Source: Voacanga thouarsii (taxonomy: Eukaryota; Streptophyta; Magnoliopsida; Gentianales; Apocynaceae). From it: DNA of 64,000 nt. The position numbers and the translations under genes were made by a program. The first letter of the stretch is position 1. Each line of letters starts with the position of its first letter. Below are positions 36,803 through 48,329 of the stretch, in pieces. The notes beneath the pieces were generated by a model. The model was not told the origin of the DNA. It saw nothing but the letters and a program-made list of their open reading frames with translations, and searched no databases. The stretch spans positions 411,001 to 475,000 of the forward strand of contig JANUWF010001110.1 in the NCBI GenBank assembly GCA_026120185.1. Reading direction: 5' to 3'.

Positions 36803-37648
36803 CTATACTTGACTCTCTCTAGTGTCAACAGAGGCATTGGAGTCGTCAGAGGCTGGTTCCACAAGCCACCCCACGGTGCTATCGGGTCTCCTTATGTAAT
36901 CCCTTGAAAAACCAATGCTCTCACCTGGCTGTCCTGACTCACCCTCATGGCCCATCTTGGCTCTCATGGCAGTCTCGTAGAGCTCATCCAAAGCTAATCT
37001 AACCGCACATCTAGGCGCAGGCCTCTCATTCCTCGAGTCAGATAGATCGTGCAACCCCTATCTCCTCAACTTTACATCTATTCCCAGTCCATATCGAAGT
37101 CCACACCCCTTAGGACCCTCTTTTAACTTCTTTTTCCCCTTATCTTCCATTCCTAGAGCGGACTGCCTAAGTTCCCTCTCTCCCGAGGTAACTCCATCCT
37201 TCGGCCTATGTCCCTCACCAGTGGACTCCTTAAGATCATAGCAAGTAGGAATCCTATCAAATTCACCTATCTGCGGGGTCCAGAGAACCTTCATCACCTC
37301 CTCATCCTCTTCCTCTATCCCAACCATCTCTCATTCACTCTCATCGTCTCCCTCATTCCCAAGCTCATCTGCCTCCTCCTCACTTAACTCAGCCATCTCC
37401 TCATCCTCCTCACTGGCAAGCTCAACTACCTCCCCCTCATCGTCCCCCTTATACTCTCCTAGGCTCCCATCAACCTCCATCTCTGCCTCAACCACTGGGT
37501 CGTCTAGCATAGGCGACTCATGCTTTATCCCTAAATTAGACGAGGGTGGATCTGCTACGGGTAGTGGGGCAAGTGGATTCCCGCAGCCAATGGGCCAGTC
37601 TCTGACAGTCGATACAACTCTTTTGACCATCCTATAAACAAAAGGCAA
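36803..37648 (-). pseudogene. Acidic leader frame upstream of gag in element F
   Basis: One frame from 37648 to 36803 is broken only by stops at 37331-37333 and 37058-37060. The first section is extremely acidic (EEDEEMAELSEEEADELG near its end). The later part is mixed and ends in SDDSNASVDTRESQV. I do not recognise it as a gag or pol domain. Position between PBS and gag suggests an extra 5' ORF or a gag N-terminal extension. Confidence 0.55.
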
Positions 37649-37711
37649 AAATTAGCACCAAATCAAAATACTTAAGAAAATAAAATCCAGTAAGTCAAAT
37701 AATTGCCTAAA

Positions 37712-37728
37712 CCTAGGCTCTGATACCA
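37712..37728 (-). promoter_or_regulatory. Primer binding site of F (initiator tRNA-Met)
   Basis: Minus-strand TGGTATCAGAGCCTAGG, two bases from the 5' LTR. Confidence 0.93.
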
Positions 37729-37730
37729 CT

Positions 37731-40700
37731 TGTAACACCCCACTACTATGTACCCAAAAAGGGCGGGGATGTCACCCCGTCCCGGAGGATAAGGGGTCTT
37801 TAAAATGAAGTATAAAAATGTAAAGACAACCAAAGAAATCAAACTTAGATAAATAACGGAAAACTCTTATTACATCGGCTCAAACACGAGCAAAACTAAA
37901 CAAAAACAAATATCCGATCAGAAACTTGAACTAACAATTGTCTCCTAGAACATAATGGAAAGAAATAACAAAAGCTTCAACTATCACAATCCCCGCTTGC
38001 TCAGTATAATCTATCTCCTGAAAACATGATATAAAATAGTGTGAGATTAAATCTCAGTAAGTCCTGTGTATGCACATGGTACTTTGAACAGTTCGTGTAT
38101 GCATAGTGAAAAACACTTGCAGAAATATTCGGCAAGTTATAAATAATTTTCTCTTTGCAAGGAGTGGGTTTTTCTTATGTCACCCTTTATACAAAACAAA
38201 TCATCCCCTTGAATAAACAGTCATGTCACTACACTTTGGGCTCCATGAGGACAAGGCACCACACTTTGTGCACCTTGCCTGGACTAGATTACCACACGTT
38301 GGGCGTTCTGATCAAGGTGAGTGTACAGCCCACCGGGTGAGATACTTCTCATTCTCTACACCTAACAAAACCATCCGGGTGTCCATGTCGGGAAAATAAA
38401 TAATACCTTACCAGGTACAAATGCTAGCTCGGACTGGCCTGACCAACTAACACTATTGCCTTTTCAAGCCGAGCTTATCTTCTGGAGGTGGCCTCCTGTC
38501 AGAAGACTTACTCAAACCCTCTAAGACTAGTATTGTTAACCTACCCTGATTGAGTACTCAACGAACATTTTCGTCAATTCCTGATTCAAATTATTTCCAT
38601 ATATTGGCTTTGTAAAACGTGATTTTCTTTAGTCATGTTTACAACCCAAGCAAACATAGTTTAACAATAGCTTCACAAAGCTTTACCACATAGATTTGCC
38701 ATCACAACATTTAACAAAAGAGTTTATGCAGGGACTTACTTGATATGCCTTAGATAAACAAGATAAAATCACAGTTTGCTTCCTTCAAATACCCTCCTAA
38801 TATAGAATCACATAATATCATGATCAGGGTCTCAATCGATTCAAACATGCATTAAACTCATTTATTCTCATCACAATTCACAATCCATTATCTACCTCCA
38901 AATAAATTATCTACTTCTCAAAGTTCATACACTATGACCCTACATCCATCAAAGACATGATTAATATATCAAAAAGGTCTTAACTTGACCATCACAATTC
39001 ACATCTGCCATTATCACAATAAAATATGGCATTGCTATCCATCGAATATACTTAATTAATTATTCGACTCAAAATATTCATCTATCCCCATCAAACACAT
39101 ATATCATGCTATCATACTTCCATAGACCACATCAATCTCATTAGACCTTAACTTCGACATCAAGGGTAAGAATTCTCTTACCTTGAAACAATTGGGTTAT
39201 CAAGATCTCGATGCTCCTATGATGATCGTCCCGAGTTCGTTTGAGAAGAAGGGAAAAGCTGCCTTCTTTCCTTCTTTTTGTCCGAAGGTAACTAAAGAGG
39301 ATGAAATCAGCCTTTAGGTGGCGTGATTCAAGGGAAGGAAAAGAGAAGAATTGACGAAAGAAAGGATTCAAGAGGTTGAGATGATTTTTGCTTACCTTAG
39401 AGTGTGATCGGTTTTTTGCTAGGAATTGCTCTTGGAATTCTTTAAAATTGCAGAAGAGTTCTTGCTAGAATTTTTGTGTAGAAAGGAGGGAGTGGTCGGC
39501 TACTGTGATTTAAGGTTAGAGAAGTTTGATTTAAGGTTAGATAGTGGTGCTAAGAAGGACTCCTAATGGCATTAGGTTTCTTGGATGGTAATGGCGAAAA
39601 TTGCAGCTTGTTGTACCCCTTTTTGCTGCTGAAATTGGGAAGGTTTAACAGGAGAAAATAATTTGGAATTGTTCTCTTATGCTGGCCGAAATATTGCTCA
39701 AGAAAAGGGCTGTGTGTGTTTAGGTCTTTTTGGCTAATCAAGAAAGAGTTTGCACAGCTTTTGGTCACCAAAAATCCTGTTCACATGCAGTGGTATTTGT
39801 GCGAAAATTTGCTGAACAAAAGATGAAAAATTCAGGCTGTTTTGGTTGCTAATCTGTCCACAATTTAGAGAGGAAATAATGAGTTCTTTAGGCGTTGAAA
39901 TTGGCCAATTCAATAGGGAGTTTTAGTGGTAGTTGGAGTGCAGAATTTTCGGTCATTGCATTAAGCAAAGCCGGCCGAAAATTCTGGTTTGAAGTTGGCC
40001 GAAATTCTAGAATTTTTTGTGGATAAAATTTGATTTTGTGTCGCCACAGTAATCTGATTTGGTGAGGGGTGTTCTAGGTGATTTGAGCTAGGGTTTGAAA
40101 AGTTTGATTGCACTTAGGAGTGCAGGAATTTCGTGCAGCTTGTGCATGCACAAGGCTGCCGAAATTCTGCAGGAAAAAGAGAGAGTAAAACCTAGTTGAT
40201 TTAGGATTGAAATAAAATCTGATTTGCTAAAGGATTTAGGATAAGATTTCCTAGTATTGAAAGAGTTTGTTTTGAGCTAAAACACCTTCAAATGTGGCAG
40301 CACTAAGCTGAATTTTTTTTTAGATTTTTAGCTAGGGTTCTATGTTCAAAATCAACAAGGTATCTAACTAGAAAAATAACAATTTAGTTCCAACTATCAA
40401 TTACAAAATCTGATACATTAAAACCAAGCTGGAATCTAATTATTCTAACTAGGATTTTTGAAAATCAAAGAATAAAAGTTGGAAATAAAATTAAACTTTA
40501 TCCTCATAAAAAATCCTTGAATTTAGGAGATAAACATGGAGACTTATCTCCTTAGATGATGGCGCTGAAATTCACTAGGATGGCTAGGATTTTTCGGCCA
40601 AAGCATGAAGAAATCTAGAGAAAAGAATTCAAAAGGAAAACTAAGGAAAATCACCAAACCCAACCGCTATTTCAAATCAACTCCGATGATAATATTTCTC

Positions 40701-40937
40701 TAGGAAATTCTTTCCACCCTAATTCTCATCCCTCCATCTCTTCTGCTAAACTTCACTTAAAACAACTCTCAAGTAATGCAACAACACATTTAAATAATTT
40801 TATGCAAGCACAATCTTGAAAATCACATGCACCCATGCAAAAATAATTTGAAGATATCATATAAAATGCGAGATGCTATGCAATGTATGACTTTTTTTTC
40901 CCCATAGGTCAAATGTGGTTTTGGGCAGGGTATTACA
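37731..40937 (-). repeat. 5' LTR of element F (right copy)
   Basis: 3207 bp, same ends as the left LTR. Main differences are an approximately 80-bp deletion near 38630 and scattered substitutions. Confidence 0.92.
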
Positions 40938-40942
40938 ATGTC

Positions 40943-41902
40943 ACTATTGGCTTCTCATGAAGTTTGCAAGTTAAGACGCTCTTTGTATGGGTTAAAGCAG
41001 GCCCCTAGAGCTTGGTTTGAGAAATTTCGCAGCACTCTTCTCACCTTCTCTTTCACGCAAAGTCAATATGATTCATCACTCTTCTTTTAAAAGACAACCA
41101 CTGGTATGGTATTTCTCTTAGTCTATGTTGATGATATTATCATCACTGGTAATGACCATGGGCTGATCTCTAAGCTTCAGAATATGTTACCTAGTACATT
41201 TCAAATGAAAGATCTTGGGCATCTCACATATTTCTTAGGGTTGGAAGTTCACTCTCGAGATCATAGTTTGTTCTTAAATCAACATAAATATATCCAAGAT
41301 CTTATTGCACTTGCTGGTTTAAAAGATGTTACTGCTGTTGATACACCAATGGAGGTGAATGTGAAATACTAAAACGATAAAGGCGAGTTTTTGCTTTATC
41401 CTTTTTTATATAGGCAACTTGTTGATAGTCTTATCTAGCTAACAATTATGAGGCTTAATATCTCATATGTTGTTCATATAGTTAGCAAATTTATACACTG
41501 ACCTCGACATCTTCATCTTGCTGCAGTTCGTCGCATTATTCAATACTTAATTGGGTCACCTACTCGTGGGTTATTTTTTCCTACAAAATTTGCTCTTCAT
41601 TTGATTGCATATAGTGATGCAGATTAGGCTGGCTGCCCAAATACTAGGAAGTCTACAACAGGTTGGTGCATTTTTCTTGGAGATGCCTTGATTTCTTGGT
41701 AGTGTAAGAAGCAAGACTGCGTCTCTAAATCTTCCACGGAGGCTGAGTATAAAGCCATGTCTGCAACTTGTTCTGAAATTATGTGGTTACGTGGTCTTCT
41801 TTTCGAACTTGGATTTCCTTCCATACTTCATGGTGATAATACTAGTGCCATTCAAATAGCTGCAAATACAGTCTATCATGAACGCACAAAGAACATAGAG
41901 GT
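40943..41902 (+). pseudogene. Element D reverse transcriptase, second part, and RNase H
   Basis: Resumes after F with [19 protein letters not shown], then a stop before GMVFLLVYVDDIIITGND. The catalytic YVDD box is intact. QMKDLGHLTYFLGLEVH follows, then a stop at about 41370. RNase H motifs: YSDAD, KSTTGWCIFLGDALISW, STEAEYKAMS and LHGDNTSAIQIAAN, with several Trp-to-stop changes. Solo LTR H3 cuts the ERTKNIEV motif at 41903. Confidence 0.86.
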
Positions 41903-43993
41903 TGAAGGATTGACAAATTTACAGAGCATGCATTAGTGGACGAAAATGGAAGAACAAGAACATTAAATATAGTATGGCAGCATCATGGTGGGTTGAATAC
42001 ATACCTCTTGGAACCTTTAAAACTTGAAGAATGAGGTTGAATGATTTGAAGCTCAAGAACAGCCTTCTTCTTCACCGTCCAGTGCACTGCATCCATGAAC
42101 ACCAGTGAAGCTTCTGTCCACTGTCTTCCTTTCTTCCTCAGGTGAAAGCTTTAATGCTAGGCTTTTTAATTCACGGAATATGACCCAGCCATAATTTTTT
42201 TTGGTGAGCAAAGACAATGGGAAGAAGAAAAAAAAAATCTCAAAGGATTTTTCACTCTACCTTCCTTCACTGCCTCGGTTGGCATTTATAGGCACCAAAC
42301 CCAGAAGACAGAAAACCAAGAGACACAAATGTCTTCTCAGTTGGCTTCCTTTGGTTTCAAAACTAAAAACCAGAAGAAGGAAAATCAAGAGATACGAGAG
42401 AGACAGAGAGCCAAGAGACATCCGGAAAATATATTTCTATTTTTTTTTCCTTTTCATTTTATTTTATTTTTCCACACAGAAAGCCAAGAGTCATGAAACC
42501 AAAAATAATTATTTTGATAAAAATAATATTCCCGGGATTTAATACCCAAATATTATTTACAAAATAAATTTTGGCTTCACTCTAAACTCTTCTAAACTGT
42601 GTCCAGAAAAATCCTATGGTCCAGGTTATTGGGCCAAAATAATATTTATTATTTTTCTTGGACCTGAAAAATCTAAAATAATAAATATTAATTATTTTCC
42701 TTGGGATTAAATAAATAACCCAAAAAATAATTAAATACTAATTATTTATTTATTGGGATTTAATTAAATAAATAACCCAATAAATAATTAAGTAATAATT
42801 ATTTTCCTCTAGTTTAAGTCCCGGTTAATTTTCTAATTATTTAAACTGGACCCAAGTCCTAAATAATTAATTAACCCATTAAACCAGAAAATAAATTTCT
42901 CTCCATTTATTTTATTCCAGTCCAATAATAAATTAGATTTCCCAAATAAAATAAAAATCTCTCAATTGATATCATTTTCTCAACCCAAAATTAATTAGGA
43001 CTTACGGGCTATTCCGAGAACCAAAAAGACACATCGCCTTGGCTACTAAAATGATCAAAATACCCCTATTATATAAATAGATATATTTTGCATTTTAAAT
43101 ATTTCTTAATATCACCATAAGGAAATATTGACCCCAAGGACAATGCTGCATTAGCAGAGTCTTCGACCTACAAGTGAAATGACTAAAATACTCCTCTACA
43201 CATCGCCGTACATTTAGAGAGGAAGAAGTGTACTATCACCTCTCTAAAGACATTTACCATCCTTAAGGCTCTAGTCCAATGATCCACGACTTCTTGGAGT
43301 GTTTCCACTTTCCAAGGGAGCTACCCTAAAGCAAACATCCAAGTCATGTTTCCCAAGGCCTTGGATATTTAGATCATCCGGACAACCACAAGGGGCGATA
43401 TAGTGTAGAAACTATCTTGTACAAGTCTGTCTTAACTAAATAGTCACACATACCCAACATACAGGTATATTGGCCCTCCGATAGAACCTCAACTATAGTA
43501 TATCAAAGCATATGCTTCCAACTTCGCCAGACCACCAACCCATACTCAAGTCATAGAGTACTAATCTACGTTGTAGCGGTAGTAGACTAGGTTTCTACCA
43601 TATAGTACTTTTAGAAACCACTACTACAGGTCATGTTCTACGTATTCGAAATACGCTTATGTCATGAAGTGAGTGGACTACTCACTGGCTAAAGGTAAGC
43701 CATTCCCCACTTGAAATTCATAACATAATAACCTAAACATGATGAGATTCCCATTCTTATCAATCGGTTAAGAACAACTGTTTATGTGTTTAAATAACCC
43801 ATGATCCATTCCTTACTGTGAAAGACCTCCATTCACATGGATCACTTATTTAAACACAATGGGTCTGTTCCAAACGAAAATGTACACAAATAAAGAAAAT
43901 TATTTCACAAACAATTTTCGACAAATAAATTCTTTTATCAACATATTTGATATTTTCATCAGAAAACTAGTCTAAGAGGGCATATTCCCAACA
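41903..43993 (-). mobile_element. Solo LTR H3 (H-family copia)
   Basis: 2091 bp. TSD GAGGT (41898-41902) and AAGGT (43994-43998), one mismatch. In its own orientation it starts TGTTGGGAATATGCCC and ends CAATCCTTCA. Removing it restores the IEVDYH-type RNase H end of element D. Confidence 0.92.
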
Positions 43994-43998
43994 AAGGT

Positions 43999-44157
43999 GG
44001 ACTATCATAAAATTAGAGAGGCCTTTACTCTAGCTGTTATCACTCTTTCTCATCTTACTATTGATTTTCAAATAGCTAATGTCTTTACGAAAGCTTTGAC
44101 CAGCCAATGACACAAGTATCTGAGTAACAAATTGATGTTAGTAGACTTACCCACATC
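43999..44157 (+). pseudogene. Element D RNase H C-terminus
   Basis: HKIREAFTLAVITLSHLTIDFQIANVFTKALTSQ can be recognised in pieces (the normal copia RNase H tail with D-FTKAL), ending at LPTSI-stop. Confidence 0.8.
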
Positions 44158-44448
44158 AATTTGAGGGGGGATGCCAATATATTCATCTTTCCTTGTTTAG
44201 TCCTTCTTTATTGCTGTGTATTCCTTGATTACCTCTCTAAAATTTTCATTATTATTATATATATTCTTGCTATAATTATTGCTGTATTTCGTCCTATAAT
44301 ATGCCTAGATTTATGGGATCTGATTATGCTTATCATATTAGACCCTAGGATTAAGGGATTTGATCATTCTTGATGTCTACATATTGTAATTCTCTTAGTG
44401 AAATGATACATAAAACATTTTAGAAATTCTCTTTCATTTTTCTTGTCA
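44158..44448 (+). repeat. PPT and 3' LTR of element D
   Basis: TTTGAGGGGGGA (PPT) directly precedes the LTR start at 44172. The LTR is 277 bp, ending CTTGTCA, and is followed by the TSD ATTGA. Confidence 0.92.
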
Positions 44449-44453
44449 ATTGA

Positions 44454-45440
44454 GTCATATAAGTGAAAAAGGACTTGATTATTTATTCAAGAAAAATGTA
44501 CTTTCAGGAATGAAGAGTGAAAAGTTTGAGAAGTGTCCTCACTGTTTAGCAGGAAAGCAAAACATAGTCTCTTTCAAAACTAATCCTCTTTATAGAAAGT
44601 AGATTTATTAGAGTTAGTACATTCTAATGTTTATGGACTATTAAAAACACAGTCACATGGCTGAGCTTCTTACTTTGTAACTTTTATTAATGATCACTCC
44701 AAAAAAATGTGAGTCTATACCTTGAGGACAAAAGACTAAGTTTTGGACAAGTTTAAGTAGTTTCATGTTTTAGTTGAAAGAGAGGGTAGAAAAAAACTGA
44801 AATGTATCTGCACAGACAATGGTGATGAGTATTGTAGACCTTTTGATGAGTATTATAGACACTAGAATATCAAACATCAGAAGACTCCTCCAAAGGCTCC
44901 TCAGTTAAACAGTTTAGCTGAAAAGATATACAAAAAATTGACTGAGAGAGAAGGTATTTACTTTTAGATACCAAGTTGCTAAAGTCTTTCTGGGGTAAAG
45001 CATTATATTCTGTTGCCCATATTATCAACCTAATTCCTCCTAAAAGGTGAGTTCTAGAAAATGTTTGGTCTAGTAAGGACTCTTCCTATGATCATCTAAG
45101 AGTGTTTGACTATAAAGCGTTTGTCCATGTTCCCAAAGATGAGAGGTCAAAGTTGGATATTAAATCACGATAGTGTATCTTCTTGGGTTATAGTCAAGAT
45201 GAATTTGGCTATAGATTGCATGATCTAGTTGAGAAGAGACTAATAAGAAGTAGAGATGTGGTGTTCTTCGAGGATCAGACAATTGATAATAGTGAGAAAG
45301 CTCAGAAGACAGAGTCACAGGTTCATCATGACCTTATTGATTTAGATTCAGAGATCAGATACTATTTACCTGATACAGCTGAAGATGGTACACAGACAGA
45401 TGTGCAACAGAATGGTCTTCAGCATGATAAATAGGGTGTT
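44454..45440 (+). pseudogene. Element E integrase remnant
   Basis: Continues the WHKRLSHISEKGL motif from before D: GLDYLFKKNVLSGMKSEKFE, CPHCLAGKQ. The core is heavily damaged by stops and frameshifts. The last open part (45183-45434) begins LGYSQDEFGYRLHD-like and runs into the acidic linker before RT. Confidence 0.78.
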
Positions 45441-45662
45441 GCTGATTTAGACATCCCAGATGATGATGCTGCTAATGCTCAAATTCCAACAACTACAGAT
45501 TGGCTTGAGCAATTACATGATACTCCACTTAGAAGGTCTGCCAGAGATAGACAACCTTCTACTATATATTATCTATATGTATATATACTCTTGACTAAGG
45601 GGGGAGAACCAGAGTGCTGTGAGAAAGCAGTAGAAAGTGAACAGCAGGTTTAGTGGGTCAAG

Positions 45663-47160
45663 GCAATGAAAGAAGAGATGAAATCCTTGCAAGATAATCA
45701 TATTTTTGAATTGGTGCAGTTACCTAAGAGTAAGAGAGCTTTAAAAAACCGTTGGGTTTACAAATTGAAGCAAGAAGAAAATTCATATAATCCACAATAT
45801 AAAATTAGACTAGTTGTTAAAGGATGTAGTAAAAAAAAGGGAGTTGAATTTATTGAAATTTTCTCACCTGTTGTAAAAATGTCTTCTACCACAGTAGTTC
45901 TTTGCTTTGCTATAAGTCTAGACTTGGAGATTGAGCAGATAGACGTGAAGATAACTTTTCTCCATGGTGATTTAGAAGAAGAGATATATATGGAATAACT
46001 ACAGGGCTTTCAAGTGAAAGGTAAAGAAAATTATGTACACAAGTTGAAGAAGATCCTGTATTGCTTGAAACATGCGCCAAGACAGTGGTATAAGAAGTTT
46101 GAGTTAGTTATAGGGTAACAGGGCTACAAGAAGACAACTTCTAACCATTGTGTATTTGTGCACAAATTCTCTACCAATGATTTTATCATTTATTACTTTA
46201 TATTGATGACATATTTATTATTGGTTAAAGTACTTCTAAGATTGTTGAGTTGAAGCAAGAGTTGAGCAAGTCGTTTGCTATGAAGGACTTGGGACTAGTA
46301 AAACAGATTCTTGGTGTAAGAGTCACATGTGACATATTACTTAGAAAGTTATGGTTATCTAAAGAAGACTACATCAAAAAGGTACTTCAGAGATTCCAAA
46401 TAGATAAAGCAAAAATTGTAAGCACTCCTTTTGCAACTCATTTCAAATTGACCACCAAGCAGAGTCCTTCCACAGAGGCAGAAGAATAAGACATGTAAAG
46501 AGTTCCCTATTCCTCAATGGTTAGCAGTTTGATGTATGCAATAGTGTATATGAGATCTGACATAGCTCATGTGGTTGGTTTGGTTAGCTATTTTCTTTCA
46601 AACCCAAGAAGAGAAAATTTGAATGCTGTGAAATGGATATTGAGATATCTTCGTGGCACTTCTAACTTGAAGCTTTGCTTTGAAAGTGAAAAACCTATCT
46701 TTGTAGGGTATACAAATTCAGATATGACTGGAGATGTCGATTCCAGAAAGTATATTTCAAGATTCTTGATTACCTTTACAAGGGAACTGCAGCATAAAAG
46801 TCTCACTTACAAAAATGTGTTACTTTGTCAATTGGAAGGCAGAGTTTATAGCTACTACAGAGGCTTATAAAGAGTTACCATGGATGAAAAAATTCATGAA
46901 AGAACTTGGTTGCTCTCAAAAGAGATATGTACTATATTGTGATAGTTAGAGTGTTATTCATCTTGGTAAGAATCCAACTTTTTATTCCAAATCTAAACAC
47001 ATTGACGTGAGGTATCATTAGATACGTGATGTGTTGGATAATAAGTTGGTGGAACTTGAAAAATTTCATACATATGATAATAGGGCTGATATGATTACAA
47101 AGGCATTGCCAAAATAGAAGTTAGAGGTTTGTTGTTCGCTTGTTGGGATGGCAAGTGTGT
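45663..47160 (+). pseudogene. Element E reverse transcriptase and RNase H
   Basis: RT: MKEEMKSLQDNHIFELVQLP, KNRWVYKLKQE, EIFSPVVKMSS, TFLHGDLEEEIYME, stop, LQGFQVKGKEN. The catalytic box is YIDD. Then MKDLGLVKQILGVRV, VPYSSMVSSLMYA, ILRYLRGTSNLKLCF and GYTNSDMTGDVDSRK, followed by a decayed RNase H tail with LYCDS and KHIDVRYH. This order and wording are those of Tnt1/Tork-type copia elements. At least six stops. Confidence 0.88.
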
Positions 47161-47185
47161 AGTGCCTTTGTGTTTTTCACATAGT

Positions 47186-47199
47186 TAGAAAGGGAAAAT
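47186..47199 (+). promoter_or_regulatory. Polypurine tract of element E
   Basis: TAGAAAGGGAAAAT just before the 3' LTR. Confidence 0.75.
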
Positions 47200-47200
47200 T

Positions 47201-47947
47201 TGTTGGGCTTGTTGGTTCCCTCCTATGTGTGTTAAAATGCCTAAGCTTTTGTGAGCCCATTTTGGCCCTTTTTTGTGGATAAAACAAAGTGCCTTTACAG
47301 CTGTTATTTTGGTCGGTTGTGCAGGTGAGAGACAAGAAAAAAAAGGACTGGACGAAAGAGAGAGAATGAAAGAAAAAATAGTGCAAAAATTCTGGTTTGA
47401 GCAGTCTATTTCAAATGGACAATCATATGGTGAAATGTGCTCCAATTTGGCTTAAATTTGGATATGTTATAGAGAGACATAACTTTACATTCTGAATGGT
47501 AGTGATTAGGTTTTGACGGCTAGATTCAGAGATCTGAGCAATGAACAATAGCGAATTTTTCTACCGCACTTTTTTTCCAATTTTCATATTTTTGTTTGTT
47601 TTAAATGAAATTTTAGCTTCATTGTATCTAAGTTTTCTGTTATATATTGTGAAACTCTTTCTTGTTTCCTTCTTTACTGTTAGTGAAGCTTTTGTGGTGG
47701 ACCTGAAAGTCCTATGATTTTTTCTCTTCTCATTGAAGAGGTTTTTCACGTAAAAATTTGGTGTGTCTTATTATTGTGCTTGTTTATGTTTTGTGCTCTT
47801 ATTTTTTCACTCAATTGTGGGGTTGAAAAGGAGTAGGGATTTGTAGAATAATTTTGGAGCTTTATTTAATTTTTTATTGATGAATTTAGCTTCTGATTTT
47901 GTTTTACTGCTTGCGCATGTCCCTTGATTTGTTTGGTTCCCCTAACA
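47201..47947 (+). repeat. 3' LTR of element E
   Basis: 747 bp, TGTTGGGCTTGTTGG to CCCCTAACA. Matches the duplicate LTR at 49861-50635 throughout, and the 5' LTR only at both ends. Confidence 0.92.
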
Positions 47948-48040
47948 CCTATGGCAGTTGATTTGATCGTACCTTTCAACCAACTATCTTGCTTAATGAA
48001 TTTTTCATACTTCATTGTGTAGCAAGAAAGAAAATCATAA
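47948..48040 (-). pseudogene. 4CLL exon start, first flank copy
   Basis: After the TSD CCTAT, the minus strand reads KSTAIG-type sequence directly preceding the NTEK segment at 10918, as in GMTESTAIGTRG of 4CL-like proteins. It then enters AT-rich intron-like sequence. Repeated at 50636-50737. Confidence 0.7.
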
Positions 48041-48329
48041 GAAAAGCTTAAAAGATAGAGTCATAGGTTCAGCATGACCTTGTTGATTTAGATTCAGATA
48101 TAAGACACTATTTACCTGATACAGCTGAGAATGGTACACAGATAGATGTGCAACAGGATTGTCTTCAGCATAATGAACAGGGTGTTGCTAATTTAGACAT
48201 CCCAGATGATGATGATGCTAATGCTCAAATTCTAGCAGCTATAGATTTGCCTGAGGAACTACATGATACTTGTACTCTTGACTGATAGGGGAGAACTAAA
48301 ATGCTGTGAGGAAGTAATAGAAAGTGAAC

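Larger units (their letters stand above)
28595..40937 (-). mobile_element. Gypsy chromovirus F (Tekay/Del-like, long LTRs)
   Basis: 12.3 kb, TSD ATGTC (28590-28594 and 40938-40942). Two LTRs of about 3.3 and 3.2 kb start TGTAACACCCC and end TTACA. Transcription order on the minus strand is 5' LTR (40937-37731), PBS, acidic leader frame, gag, zinc knuckle, protease, RT, RNase H, integrase with C-terminal chromodomain-like region, PPT, 3' LTR (31924-28595). Very long LTRs with a chromodomain fit the Tekay/Del clade. About 15 mismatches in the first 275 bp of the LTRs suggest it is younger than D. Several stops and frameshifts disable it. Confidence 0.93.
12893..44448 (+). mobile_element. Copia retrotransposon D, nested in E and itself carrying four insertions
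   Basis: Two 277-bp LTRs (12893-13169, 44172-44448) start TG and end CA. The TSD ATTGA is perfect (12888-12892 and 44449-44453). By eye I count about 22 mismatches between the LTRs, roughly 8 percent. Once H4, G, F and H3 are removed, D is about 5.1 kb in copia order. Each inserted element has its own TSD, and the D frame resumes after each one. Confidence 0.93.
10924..47947 (+). mobile_element. Copia retrotransposon E (Tnt1/Tork-like), interrupted by element D
   Basis: LTRs at 10924-11671 and 47201-47947 begin TG and end CA, flanked by perfect 5-bp target duplications CCTAT (10919-10923 and 47948-47952). Without the 31.6-kb insertion D and its TSD, E is about 5.5 kb, the normal size of a Tnt1-like copia. 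Order is gag, protease, integrase, RT, RNase H (copia order). The frame broken by D at a WHKRLSHISEKG-like GAG-pre-integrase motif resumes across the insertion. Stops in every domain make it non-coding today. Confidence 0.92.

Noticed and set aside
10924..47947. Treating E, D or F as autonomous active elements
   Set aside because: Each has stops or frameshifts in several domains or lost catalytic residues.
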